In this document: piece by piece, positions 7,659 to 18,358 of the stretch
How the letters are laid out: every line of letters begins with the position of its first letter
How positions within the stretch are numbered: position 1 is the stretch's first letter
DNA from: Citrobacter amalonaticus
GTDB lineage: Bacteria; Pseudomonadota; Gammaproteobacteria; Enterobacterales; Enterobacteriaceae
Assembly (NCBI GenBank): GCA_028994555.1
Contig: JARDVN010000001.1
Span: forward strand, 310,001 to 374,000
Direction: 5' to 3'
DNA: 64,000 nt
Made by a program: the position numbers and the translations under genes
The notes under the pieces: generated by a model
Told to the model about the DNA's origin: nothing
What the model saw: the letters and a program-made list of their open reading frames with translations, nothing else
Databases searched by the model: none

Positions 7659-8540
7659 ATGTTGATTAATAACTCAGGATACAAGCAAACCAGTCGAACT
7701 ATTGATGTTTTGGAAGTTATGCATCTGCTTGACCAGATACCTGATATGTTCCTGCAATTTCGAAAACTTCATCCACTAATCACCCGTTTCCAGCAAACGC
7801 TAAGCCGGTACGACTTTTATTGCAGAGTTCATAACGGTGCCATCACTAAGGTTGATTCGACGAATACTGCCGTGATGCTGAATAAGCTGGTAAGTGAATA
7901 TCGTGACGAGGTGAATAAATCTGCTTTTAAACAAGACCTCAGAAAATACCAAAGAAATTCAATGAAGAATCTGAAAGGGGTGATGAATTATATTCAACAT
8001 CTTTTTACCCGGCATGCAAGACTGTTGGTAATACGTCTGGACCTGGCCTGGGGAAAAGCACATTCAGGCAGCATTACGCCTGAAATAGCGAAACAACAGC
8101 GTCAGCAATTGCTGCGTAATATGAAACGAAACCAAATATTCAGACACGTTTTGGGCACAGTATGGAAACTGGAATACGGGCCTGACAGAGGCTTCCATTA
8201 CCACATCTTATTCTTCCTTGACGGCAATAAATCCCGCTGTGGGATCAATATCTGCGAGCAGTTTGGCAAATACTGGGTTTCGGCTATTACAGAAGGGAAA
8301 GGCTCGTACTTCAACTGTAATGTCAGACCTGAACGTTATGAGAAATCTGGCGTCGGGATGGTTAAGTATGACGACATCCTGAAGCAGGAAGGGCTACAAC
8401 GTGCTGTGAACTATCTAACCAAAATAGATACCTTTGCACGCCTGGCGTTACCCGGCAACGTAAGAACTTTTGGACGAAGTGAAATTAAAGCATGCAACAC
8501 AAAGGGCAGGCGTGGACGGAGACGCGCTCAGCCATCGTAA
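7659..8540 (+). CDS. Inovirus Gp2-like (YagK/YfjJ-type) protein
   Basis: A 293-residue protein of the family NCBI calls inovirus-type Gp2, common in CP4-like elements of E. coli (YagK, YfjJ). The core is RLLVIRLDLAWG....., a HVLGTVWKLEYGPDRGFHYHILFFLDG block with the HxH motif (YHYH-like) of rolling-circle Rep endonucleases, GKYW, and a C-terminal YLTKIDTFARL. The HUH-like His pair suggests kinship to replication initiators; activity in islands has not been shown. The last 30 residues are strongly basic. Confidence 0.85.
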   Translation: MLINNSGYKQTSRTIDVLEVMHLLDQIPDMFLQFRKLHPLITRFQQTLSRYDFYCRVHNGAITKVDSTNTAVMLNKLVSEYRDEVNKSAFKQDLRKYQRNSMKNLKGVMNYIQHLFTRHARLLVIRLDLAWGKAHSGSITPEIAKQQRQQLLRNMKRNQIFRHVLGTVWKLEYGPDRGFHYHILFFLDGNKSRCGINICEQFGKYWVSAITEGKGSYFNCNVRPERYEKSGVGMVKYDDILKQEGLQRAVNYLTKIDTFARLALPGNVRTFGRSEIKACNTKGRRGRRRAQPS

Positions 8541-8608
8541 CCCCTTCCTGCACTAGCGCATGATACCTGTGTTTCTCGCAGGCATTTTTCATTTTCCAGG
8601 AGTTAATT

Positions 8609-9019
8609 ATGTATAAACCTGTCTATGTGCCTTTTGCTGTTACACAACATGGCGAAAGGGTCGAACCGAAAACGGCGACACAAGAAGATTACGATACTCT
8701 GCTCTGCGAATTCTGTAGACTGAAAATCAGCGTGGTTATTGACGAACTTACTGGTGTAAAAAGTTTTGTTCATACGCCACTGCGACTGGAGGCGACAATG
8801 CGACTTACAACATGCCCCTACAACAAAACTGCAAGCAAGTTCGGCGATGGGCAGAAAGCAGAATACGGTCCCTTACCGCCAGTAAAACCCCGCCAACCTC
8901 CCCGCAATACAACGATACAAAACTGGCAGTGTTGCTGGTGCCATCTCTGTTGGAATGGTGAAAAAGTATGTCCGCAATGTGGCGAATGGATTTATACGCT
9001 TGAAGATAATCATTTATAA
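8609..9019 (+). CDS. Putative zinc-ribbon protein (YagM-like)
   Basis: A 136-residue protein with a good ribosome site (CCAGGAG). It has two Cys clusters: LLCEFCR with CPYN in the first half, and CCWCHLCW...CPQCGEW near the C-terminus, as expected for zinc-binding ribbons. The start MYKPVYVPFAVT matches proteins that follow Gp2-like genes in CP4-type elements. Function unknown; it could bind nucleic acid. The codon context and 68-nt gap suggest one transcript with the Gp2-like gene. Confidence 0.8.
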   Translation: MYKPVYVPFAVTQHGERVEPKTATQEDYDTLLCEFCRLKISVVIDELTGVKSFVHTPLRLEATMRLTTCPYNKTASKFGDGQKAEYGPLPPVKPRQPPRNTTIQNWQCCWCHLCWNGEKVCPQCGEWIYTLEDNHL

Positions 9020-9033
9020 AAATGGTCAAGGGG

Positions 9034-9061
9034 GGGCGTTAAGAACTGCGGAATAACGCCC
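9034..9061. other. 8-bp stem-loop between convergent genes
   Basis: GGGCGTTA at 9034-9041 pairs with TAACGCCC at 9054-9061. It lies between the convergent zinc-ribbon and TIR genes and could end transcription in both directions, but no T-run follows. Confidence 0.4.
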
Positions 9062-9094
9062 TGGCTATGCTAACGAGCGCGTTGTTTTATTGGC

Positions 9095-10050
9095 TCAAAA
9101 AAACATATCCCATAGATGTTCAGCCATACCCTCGTTAGTGAGCAAGGTATCCCTTGAGTAGCCAGGGCTGAAGACGCCCATTGATGGGCGAAAACCAAGG
9201 ATCTGGCCGTTATTGTCAATGGTTAAGATTTCATTGTAAGCATTACCAATCACGCCATCCTGGCTATAACTAATATCGCCCATCCCCATATTTCGCCCGC
9301 TATTACGCCAGATTGCACATTGACCCACTTTGCTTCCCCCCAATGTAGATCGCACAAGTGAAGGCATCTGTGTCACGCTTATTAAAATCGACCTCTAGCC
9401 CGGCATGGCGTTTTTTGAGTTCAGCCAGCGAGCCTTCAAAATAACGGGCGATATATTCAAAACCATCACGGCAGGCACGATCCTTATCAAGGTCGGTAAA
9501 ACGTTTTGGCAGTGAAAGGTTGCTCGAGCGTGGTGTAAAAACGGTATCCGTTGCCTGGAGTATTGGATTGGCCGGAGCTGGGGCGTGCACAATCTGTTGC
9601 GGCTTTTTCGCTTCCAAATTGGCAATAGCGCGGGAAACGGCATCGACAACCTGAACATAACCCTCATCGTGGCTGGCAAACCTGGTGATAGGTTTACCAT
9701 CAATTGTCGCTGCCATAATGCTGCCGAACGGTAACTGATGCCAGGCACACTCTCTTAAGATCACCGGAATGACCACCGCCTCGCCCCGGTTATGTCGCTC
9801 CAGAGCGTTGGTCATTTCTACCTGATAGCAATAATCAGAAGCGATAAAGTCACTGCTGACCAGCAGCAAGATGATATCTGCCTGAGAAAAGTAGTGATCT
9901 ATTTGGTTCTCAAACTCTTGTCCTGGGATGATGCGACGATCATGCCATGTCGTGATCTTGCCCATGCGCTTCAGGGGGGGAAAGATGCTTCTCAAGCTCA
10001 TTGCGCAGTGCTTCGTCTGCATGAGAATAGGAAAAAACGAGAGTGGTCAT
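9095..10050 (-). CDS. Stand-alone TIR-domain protein, probable NADase defence effector (two frame breaks)
   Basis: Corrected length 317 residues. The true start is the ATG at 10050 (MTTLVFSYSHADEALRNELE), and the frame is restored by reading seven G at 9974-9980 as six and six C at 9336-9341 as five. The TIR domain covers about residues 1-130: FSYSHAD, LSPLKRMGKITTWHDR, IILLLVSSDFIASDYC and the catalytic Glu78 in YQVEMTNAL. Bacterial TIR domains with this Glu hydrolyse NAD during antiphage defence. The rest (~residues 170-317, with YIGGSKVGQCAIW and GVIGNAYNEILT) is a domain I do not recognise, perhaps the sensor. No Thoeris or SIR2 partner is adjacent; hsdM is divergent, 215 nt away. Confidence 0.85.
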
Positions 10051-10265
10051 AGCGCGTAAGATGCTCCGATAGGGAGGTGGAAAATACCGTTATTCTGCGC
10101 CGATAAGTGTAAAAGAGTCATCCCCCCCTTACCACAAGGTATTGATGCGGAAATCAGTCCTTCATCTTGGTATCACTCTGACGTCAGGGTATGATCTCTG
10201 GCAATTTCCCCGATTTTACACAACCTGGACATCGAACCAGGCATAAATGATTTTTTGAGGTTTTG

Positions 10266-11972
10266 ATGGACAACGCTGAACAGCAATTTCTGAACGATCT
10301 GGATACTAAGTTCTGGAAAGCCGCAGACAAGCTACGCGCCAATATGGACGCAGCCAACTACAAGCATGTAGTACTGGGGCTTATCTTTCTGAAGTATGTT
10401 TCAGATGCCTTTGACGCCCGCCAGAAGGAACTGAAAGGACTGTTTGAAGACAAGTTCAACCCGGACAACATTTACGCGCTGTCTCGTGACGATTACGACA
10501 CAGAAGAGGCGTACCAGCAGGCGATCGCAGAAGAGCTGGAAGTTCAGGATTACTACACTGAGAAAAACGTCTTCTGGGTACCTAAACTGGCTCGCTGGGA
10601 AACGCTTAAAACCAATGCTGCTCTGCCTGTAGGGACGGTTCTGGGGAAAGACGATAGCGGTAAAGATATCGTCATGACGTCAGTATCGAAGCTGATTGAT
10701 ATCGCTCTGGATACTATCGAAAACAGTAACCCGAAACTGAAAAACATCCTTAACCGTATCGGGCATTATCAGCTTGGTAACGACTTGCTAATCAGCCTGA
10801 TTAACGTTTTCTCCGATACCAGTTTCAGCGAACCTAAATACAATGGCGTGAAGCTCAATTTGAAGAGCAAAGATATTCTCGGCCACGTTTACGAATACTT
10901 CCTTGGTCAGTTTGCACTGGCGGAAGGCAAACAGGGCGGCCAGTATTACACGCCGAAAAGCATCGTTACGCTGATTGTTGAAATGCTCCAGCCCTACAAT
11001 GGCCGCGTGTATGACCCGGCGATGGGGTCTGGTGGGTTCTTCGTTTCCAGCGATCGCTTTATCGAAGCGCACGCAGATGAAAAGCATTACAACGCTGCTG
11101 AACAAAAACGCAATATCTCCGTTTATGGGCAGGAGTCCAACCCTACTACCTGGCGTCTGGCTGCGATGAACATGGTGATTCGCGGTATTGATTTTAACTT
11201 CGGTAAACAGAACGCCGATACGTTCCTGAACGATCAGCACCCGGATTTACGTGCCGATTTTGTTATGGCTAACCCACCCTTCAATATGAAAGAGTGGTGG
11301 AATGCGAAGCTAGAAGATGACGTGCGCTGGCAGTACGGTACACCACCGCAGGGTAACGCCAACTTTGCCTGGATGCAGCACATGATCCACCACCTGGCAC
11401 CGAAAGGTTCGATGGCGTTGTTGTTGGCAAATGGTTCGATGAGCTCTAACACCAATAGTGAAGGGGAAATTCGTCGGGCTATTATTGAGGCGGATCTGGT
11501 GGAATGTATGGTGGCTTTACCGGGACAGTTGTTTACCAACACCCAAATCCCGGCCTGTATCTGGCTGCTGACTAAAGATAAATCAGGTGGTAATGGTAAA
11601 GCGCATCGCAAAGGTGAAGTGTTGTTCATCGACGCTCGCCAGATTGGTTTTATGAAAGACCGCGTATTACGTGACTTTTCGACGGATGATATCCGCAAGA
11701 TTGCCGATACTTTCCATGCCTGGCAGGCTGATAAAGATTATGAAGATGAAGCTGGTTTCTGTTTTTCTGCAACCTTTGAAGATATTCAGAAAAATGATTT
11801 TGTACTGACGCCTGGGCGCTATGTCGGTGCAGCCGAGCAGGCAGGAGATGATGAGCCATTTGCAGAAAAAATGACGCGACTGACGGCACAGCTCAAAGAC
11901 CAGCTAGAAGAGAGCGCCAAACTGGAAGCGCAGATTAAGGTGAATTTAGGGGGGCTGGGTTATGAGTTTTAA
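10266..11972 (+). CDS. hsdM: Type I restriction-modification DNA methyltransferase subunit HsdM
   Basis: A 568-residue N6-adenine methyltransferase subunit. The start is the ATG at 10266 after TGAGG. An N-terminal HsdM helical domain (LDTKFWKAADKLRANMDAANYKHVVLGLIFLKY) precedes the Rossmann methylase domain, with the AdoMet motif DPAMGSGGFF near residue 250 and the catalytic NPPF near residue 336. It transfers methyl groups from AdoMet to adenine in the site chosen by HsdS. First gene of the hsdM-hsdS-DUF4268-hsdR operon; its stop overlaps the hsdS start (ATGAGTTTTAA). Reading frame intact. Confidence 0.96.
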   Translation: MDNAEQQFLNDLDTKFWKAADKLRANMDAANYKHVVLGLIFLKYVSDAFDARQKELKGLFEDKFNPDNIYALSRDDYDTEEAYQQAIAEELEVQDYYTEKNVFWVPKLARWETLKTNAALPVGTVLGKDDSGKDIVMTSVSKLIDIALDTIENSNPKLKNILNRIGHYQLGNDLLISLINVFSDTSFSEPKYNGVKLNLKSKDILGHVYEYFLGQFALAEGKQGGQYYTPKSIVTLIVEMLQPYNGRVYDPAMGSGGFFVSSDRFIEAHADEKHYNAAEQKRNISVYGQESNPTTWRLAAMNMVIRGIDFNFGKQNADTFLNDQHPDLRADFVMANPPFNMKEWWNAKLEDDVRWQYGTPPQGNANFAWMQHMIHHLAPKGSMALLLANGSMSSNTNSEGEIRRAIIEADLVECMVALPGQLFTNTQIPACIWLLTKDKSGGNGKAHRKGEVLFIDARQIGFMKDRVLRDFSTDDIRKIADTFHAWQADKDYEDEAGFCFSATFEDIQKNDFVLTPGRYVGAAEQAGDDEPFAEKMTRLTAQLKDQLEESAKLEAQIKVNLGGLGYEF

Positions 11973-13340
11973 GGTCCAATTCTCACACATCGCAGAAATA
12001 ATTATGGGCCAATCACCTAAAGGTGAAGAGGTTAATAATGAGGGGATCGGATTACCTTTACTGAATGGGCCTACTGAATTTACCGACCGCTACCCCCTGC
12101 CGGTGCAGCATACTGCGTTTGAAAAAAAACATCGTTACCAGGCGATATTTTATTTTGTGTTCGTGGTTCAACAACTGGGAAGATGAACTATTCTGATCAA
12201 AAATATTGCATAGGCCGAGGACTTGCTGCAATACGGGGCCGAAACGGATATCCTACCCCATATGTTAAAGCAGTATTAGAAGCCTGTCTGCCTGAATTAC
12301 TGGCTGCGGCTACAGGCTCAACTTTTCCAAATGTTAGTAGAGATCTGATTAGTAATATTTCTGTTGATGTTTTATCGGTTGACGATGCTTATCGTATAAG
12401 TAAGTTTATTGAATCGCAGGAAGGGAAAGTATTCAATAACAATGGAATAAACCAAACCCTCGAACAAATAGCGCAAGCCCTGTTCAAAAGCTGGTTCGTT
12501 GATTTTGAACCGGTAAAAGCCAAAATTGCGGTACTGGAGGCCGGTGGCTCGCAGGAGGATGCAACGCTTGCTGCCATGACGGCAATCTCTGGAAAAGATG
12601 CTGATTCTTTGGCTATTTTTGAGCAAGAGCATCCTGAGAAATATGCCGAACTTAGAGCTATAGCAGAGTTGTTCCCGCTAGCGATGCAAGACAGCGAATT
12701 AGGAGAGATTCCTGTTGGATGGTTTTGTACGGACTTATCGTATCTTGCATTACTTAATAACTCTTCCTGGTCAAAGAAGAATGCTCCAGAATCATTAAAG
12801 TATGTTGATTTAGCAAACACAAAATGGGGCATTATTCATTCAACTGAGGATTTCTTATTTTCTGATGCGCCAAGTCGTGCCCGTAGAATATTAAAACCCG
12901 GTGACACTATTGTAGGAACTGTGAGGCCAGGGAATGGTTCATATGCCTTTATTGCTGAAGAGGGCCTGACTGGGAGCACCGGTTTTGCAGTATTAACGCC
13001 AAAACATGCACACTTTAGTTCGTTTATTTATATCTGTGCAACGTCTAAGGATAATATCGAACTTCTGGCCCATTTAGCCGATGGCGGAGCATATCCAGCA
13101 GTTAATGCTGAGGTTATACTATCTACTCCGTGTATCATTCCTATTGATCATGGCAGCAGCAAAAACCTAATAGAATGCTTCCACTATTATGTCAGAGAGT
13201 TATTTGCTTTTAAGCATAACAATCTTAGACAAAATAAATCACTGGAACAACTCCGCGACACCCTCCTCCCCAAACTCCTCTCCGGAGAAATTACGTTACC
13301 GGACGCCGAGGAAATAGCCAAGGAAGCTGACTATGTTTAA
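11962..13340 (+). CDS. hsdS: Type I restriction specificity subunit HsdS (one frame break)
   Basis: About 459 residues after correction. The break is in eight A at 12122-12129; adding one A gives EKKTSLPGDILFCVRGSTTGKMNYSDQ, a standard HsdS phrase, so here a base is missing. Two target-recognition domains are each followed by a conserved helix region: INQTLEQIAQALFKSWFVDFEPVKAK in the middle and LRQNKSLEQLRDTLLPKLLSGEI at the end. HsdS sets the two half-sites recognised; they cannot be read from sequence. It overlaps hsdM by 11 nt and the next gene by 8 nt. The recognition-domain parts are AT-rich compared with hsdM, as is usual for swapped specificity domains. Confidence 0.93.
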
Positions 13341-14527
13341 AGTCGATCAGCCCAGTAATAGCCTGCAACCGCTTCAGGAAACCACCTTCACTAACGCGGG
13401 TTTCACCGAACGTTACCACTTACAGGAATGGTTGGCGAAGCATCCGCAGGCATTGACCCGCAGCAGCGATGATGAATTACTTATCATCCAGAAAGAGTTT
13501 GCCGGGTTTGACGACACCAAAGAGCGGTTAGATCTACTGGCGATCGACAAAGACGGTAATCTGGTGATCATCGAGAACAAGCTCGATGATTCCGGGCGTG
13601 ATGTCGTGTGGCAGGCGCTGAAGTACGCGGGCTACTGCGCGAATCTACGCAAAGAACATATTGTTGAGATCTTCCAGCGTTACCTCGATCAGAACGATCC
13701 AGAAGAAACACGCCCAGCCTCTGATGTGCTCGCAGAATTCCTCGAACATGAAAGCCTGGATGAAGTGCAAATTAACCAAAGCCGTTCCCAGCGTGTGATG
13801 ATGGTTGCGGCAAATTTCCGCAAGGAAGTTACCAATACTGCGCTCTGGCTGATGCAGTTCAATATCCGTGTCCAGTGCTTTAAGGTCACGCCTTACCGTT
13901 ATGGAAATGATGTATTCATCGACATCCGCCAGGTTATTCCCACACCGGAAGCCGAATCCTACATGATCGGTATGGCTCAAAAGGAAGCAGAAGAACAATC
14001 AACCAGCGGTGAACTGAAACAGAGCCAACGCCTGCGCAAGGCCTTCTGGACGCAGATGCTGGAGAAATTTCATGCCAGCGACTGTACGCTGTATAACAAC
14101 ATCAGCCCGTCTATGGATCACTGGTTATGTGCAGGCTCTGGCATAAGTGGTATGCCTTATAGCCTAATATTCAGCAAGAAGGAAATCCGCGTAGAATTAT
14201 GGATTTCGCGAGCATCGGCAGACATCAACACCATGGCGTTGAACTGGCTTGAACAACACCGCACATCTGTCGAAGAGGCATTCGGCAACCCACTGGAGTG
14301 GCTATCGCTACCTGGTAAAAAAAGCCTGCCGTATTCAATACCGCCAAAAAATAGATGGCTTCCAGCAGGAAAATTGGCCGCAAATGATCGACTGGCTGGT
14401 GGAACATATGACCCGTTTTGAGAATGCTCTTTCGCCGTATCTGCCACAGCTTAACCAGTTGATCAAGCAGACCTTTAACGGGCATGATGAAGCTGAAAAT
14501 ACAACAGAAGAAGCCGAACACGTATAA
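13333..14527 (+). CDS. DUF4268 protein with PD-(D/E)xK nuclease-like N-terminus (one frame break)
   Basis: Corrected length 397 residues; seven A at 14317-14323 should be six, which restores KKACRIQYRQKIDGFQQENWP and the C-terminus ending EEAEHV. The N-terminal part has ERLDLLAIDKDGNLVIIENKLD, with the Asp and ExK arrangement of PD-(D/E)xK nucleases, and resembles endonuclease NucS-like domains. The C-terminal part is DUF4268. Relatives occur near restriction systems. Its start overlaps hsdS and hsdR follows by 15 nt, so it is made together with the type I system; whether it is part of the complex or a separate nuclease is unknown. Confidence 0.85.
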
Positions 14528-14542
14528 CACAGGACGTTACCG

Positions 14543-17500
14543 ATGCTTACCGAAGACGACTTAGAACAGCTTTGCCTGGGCTGGTTTGCCGAACAAGGTT
14601 GGGAAATTCATCACGGGCCGGATATTGCCCCCGATGGCAGTAACCCGCAACGCGCCAGCTATCATGATGTATTCCTGACACCCGTGCTGAACGCCTGCCT
14701 GCAAAAAATCAACCCGCATCTGCCTGCTGACGTCTTCGAACAGGTCATCTCCCGTATTACTCGCGCTGAAAGTCCGGATCTGATTGCCAGTAACAAAGCC
14801 TTTCATCACTGGTTGCTGGAAGGGGTTCCGGTACAGTACCGTCGCGACGAAGAACTTATCCACGACCACGCCCTGCTGGTGGATTTTAGCCAGCCGCAAA
14901 ACAACCGTTTTATGGTGGTCAATCAAATGACTATCAGCGGAACGAAACAGCCTCGCCGCCCGGATATCATCTGCTTTATTAACGGAATACCACTGGCGGT
15001 TGTGGAACTAAAAAAGCCCTGTCGATGACAAGGTAGATATCTGGGATGCGTACCACCAGTTACAGACCTATAAAGATGAAATACGCGACCTGTTTATCAG
15101 CAATGAAGCGTTGATTGTCAGTGATGGTTATCTGGCGCGTGTGGGGTCCCTGACCGCCACGGAAGAACGTTTTATGCCGTGGAAGACCATCAGCAATGAA
15201 AATGACAAGCCGTTGCTGGAATGGCAACTGGAAACTATGGTACGGGGTTTCTTCAACCGGGAATTGCTGCTCGACTATATCCGCTATTTCGTTCTGTTTG
15301 AAAATAACGATGAAAGGCTAATTAAGAAAATAGCTGGTTACCACCAGTTCCACGCGGTGCGTGAGGCCGTGCAGGCGACGATCGTTGCTTCGACCGGTAA
15401 GCAACTGGTACTGCACAGTAATATTCAGCCAGGCAGTAAGAAAGCAGGCGTGGTCTGGCATACGCAGGGTTCCGGTAAAAGCATCTCCATGTGTTGCTAT
15501 GTCGGCAAACTGTTGCAACAGCCGGAGATGGGCAACCCGACGATTGTTGTTGTGACCGATCGTAACGATCTGGACGGCCAGCTTTATGGTACATTCTGCC
15601 AGGCACAGGAGCTGCTCAAGCAAATGCCGGTACAGGCAGATGATCGTGAAACATTGCGTGATCTGCTTGCAACTCGCGATGCTGGCGGCATTATCTTTAC
15701 CACCGTGCAGAAATTCTCCCCGGAAGAAGGGGAAAACGCCCATCCGATTCTCAATGGACGCAGCAATATCGTTGTTATTTCCGATGAAGCGCACCGCAGC
15801 CAGTACGGCATGAAAGCCAACCTGGATCGTAAAACCGGCGTCTATAAATACGGTTACGCTAAACATATGCGCGACGCGCTACCTAATGCCTCGTTTCTGG
15901 GATTTACCGGTACACCGGTTTCGGCAGAGGATCGCGATACTCGCGCTGTATTTGGCGATTACGTCTCAATTTATGATATTCAGGACGCTGTGGACGATGG
16001 CGCAACGGTGCCTATTCACTATGAATCCCGGCTGGCAAAACTCGATCTCAATCATGAAGAGCTGGCGGCGCTGTCCGCTCAGGTTGAAGAACTGATTGAG
16101 GACGATGAGCTGGATCAGAGAGAAAAAACCAAAGGTGAATGGAGCCGTCTGGAGAAACTAGTTGGTGCTAAACCACGTCTTCAGCAGATCGCTGCCGATC
16201 TGATTTCTCACTTTGAGAAGCGCAATACCGTAATGGACGGCAAGGCGATGATTGTCGCCATGAGCCGTGAAATCTGCGTCCATCTTTACGATGAAATTAT
16301 TGCGTTGCGTCCGGAGTGGCACGATGACGATCCTGAAAAAGGGCAAATCAAAATCGTGATGACCGGTACAGCATCTGATAAGGCAATGCTGCAACCGCAT
16401 ATCTACAACAAACGGACTAAAAAACGGCTGGAATCCCGCTTCAAGAATGTGAACGACCCGCTGAAGCTGGTGATAGTGCGTGATATGTGGCTGACCGGCT
16501 TTGATGCCCCATGCTGTCACACTATGTATATCGACAAACCGATGCGCGGCCATAACCTGATGCAGGCTATTGCCCGTGTCAACCGGGTATTCAAAGACAA
16601 GCCCGGCGGGCTGGTGGTGGATTATATTGGTATCGCCAATGAGCTGAAACTGGCGCTGAAAACTTATACCGATGCAAACGGTAAAGGTGATGCGACCGTC
16701 AACGCTGAAGAAGCACTGGCAATCATGCTGGAAAAGCTGGACATCATCCACGGTATGTTTGCCAAAACGGCAACGTCAGCGGGTTTTGATTACACCGGCT
16801 TTGAAGCTCATGCGCAGAAGTTGCTAGTACCAGTTGCAAACTATGTGCTCGGCCTTGAAGACGGTAAGAAGCGTTTTCTCGATAACGTACTGGCAATTAC
16901 TAAAGCCTGGTCGCTTTGCTGTACGCTGGATGCGGCGCAGCCTTATAAACTAGAGATTGCTTTCTTGTCGGCGGTAAAAGCTGCTATCAGCAAATTCACC
17001 AGTGTGGACAAAAAAATAAGCCAGGCTGAGAAGAACTCCGCGCTGAAACAGATTCTGGATAATGCCGTAATTGCTAACGGCGTGGATGATATTTTCACGC
17101 TGGCTGGTCTGGATAAACCGAATATTGGCTTGCTTTCAGATGAATTCTTGCAGGAAGTCCGCGATATGCCATATCGAAATCTGGCGGTAGAGCTGCTGGA
17201 AAAACTGATTAATGACGGTATCCAGTCCCGTACAAAAAACAATGTAGTGCAGGAGAGGAAATATTCAGAACGTCTTCAGGCTGTATTGATTAAATACAAC
17301 AACCGGGCTATTGAGACGGCGCAGGTGATTGAAGAGCTGATCCAGATGGCGAAGGATTTTCAGTCTGCAATGGCGCGTGATGATGCGCTTGGCCTGAATC
17401 CTGACGAGATCGCTTTCTACGATGCACTGGCAGAAAACGAAAGCGCCGTCCGGGAGTTAGGAGATGAGGTACTTAAGAAACTGGCGATAGAAGTCACCTT

Positions 17501-17678
17501 AAAGTTGAGGCAATCCACTACCGTTGACTGGCAGGTGCGCGAGAGCGTGCGTGCGAGATTGCGTATCCTGGTTCGCCAGACTCTGCGCCGTTATAAGTAT
17601 CCGCCTGACAAAACGCCTGGGGCGGTAGAGTTAATTTTAAAACAAGCGGAAGTTATTTCGAATCACTGGACGATGTGA
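14543..17678 (+). CDS. hsdR: Type I restriction endonuclease and translocase subunit HsdR (one frame break)
   Basis: Corrected length about 1044 residues; six A at 15010-15015 should be five, giving [23 protein letters not shown]. The N-terminal nuclease domain has [18 protein letters not shown] (Asp, then ExK). The superfamily 2 helicase core follows: Walker A in HTQGSGKS, Walker B-type DEAHRSQYG, and FTGTPVS, then motif VI-like [11 protein letters not shown]. It cuts unmodified DNA after ATP-driven translocation. Last gene of the type I operon; the C-terminus is the helical part that docks on HsdM/HsdS. Confidence 0.95.
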
Positions 17679-17733
17679 ATTTCATGTTGACAGCTTCTTG
17701 CTGTCAACATCGTTACTTATTTTTTGTGATAAT

Positions 17734-18232
17734 ATGAATACAGCACAATTACCTAAACAAGCAAATATTTATAAAGCAATGTTTTATTTTTTCTTCAACA
17801 AGGAAAAATTTATTACGCTTAGCGCTATCAACAAGATGGCATTTGAACTTAAGAAGGATGAATATAAGAGAAAACTTGAGGCGGGAAAATACTGTCTAAA
17901 TCCAGATGATCACAAACACTCCTTCGAAGAGTATTGTAATGACTTAAGAAAGTCCATTCTTGTGTCAGTGCTAATAATGTTGTGTATGCTTTTTTATAGT
18001 AATTGCGATTGGATTTTACTCAGGGAAATTTCGGATTATCTATCCATTAGAATGGAAAGATGCCGTTAGCGCCACCGGAATATTTATTCTATCATGGGCA
18101 ACATTATTTCAGCTAGGCTGGAGGAATGCATCATGGAAAGGCTGTCGCCTTGATGAACTGGTTGGATTAGCAATATTTAGACATGTTTTTATTTTCGGCT
18201 CGTTCCTTAGCTTATTATACTTCGCAATATAA
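17734..18232 (+). CDS. Small polytopic membrane protein of unknown function (one frame break)
   Basis: Corrected length 165 residues from the ATG at 17734 (MNTAQLPKQANIY). Reading six T at 17990-17995 as five joins LRKSILVSVLIMLCMLFIVIAIGFY to KFRIIYPLEWKDAVSATGIFILSW. Three hydrophobic segments are seen: ~73-92, ~113-128 and ~147-164; the first 70 residues are charged and probably cytoplasmic. I recognise no family. Base composition is far more AT-rich than hsdR just upstream (56 nt away). Its position between a restriction operon and a restriction nuclease suggests a defence or toxin role, but that is only context. Confidence 0.6.
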
Positions 18233-18358
18233 TACATAATTTTAAAAATGACAAATAAGATTAGGTCATATCTTTATAAATATACATAGCATTGAGAAAG
18301 GATGCGAACAAAGAAAAAACATTAATAATTTAAGAACCCTATAAAACCGTGAACAACT

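Noticed and set aside
7659-8540. An inovirus (filamentous phage) prophage, from the Gp2-like protein
   Set aside because: No coat, zonula-occludens-type assembly or other filamentous phage genes are present; this Gp2-like family is common in CP4-type islands.
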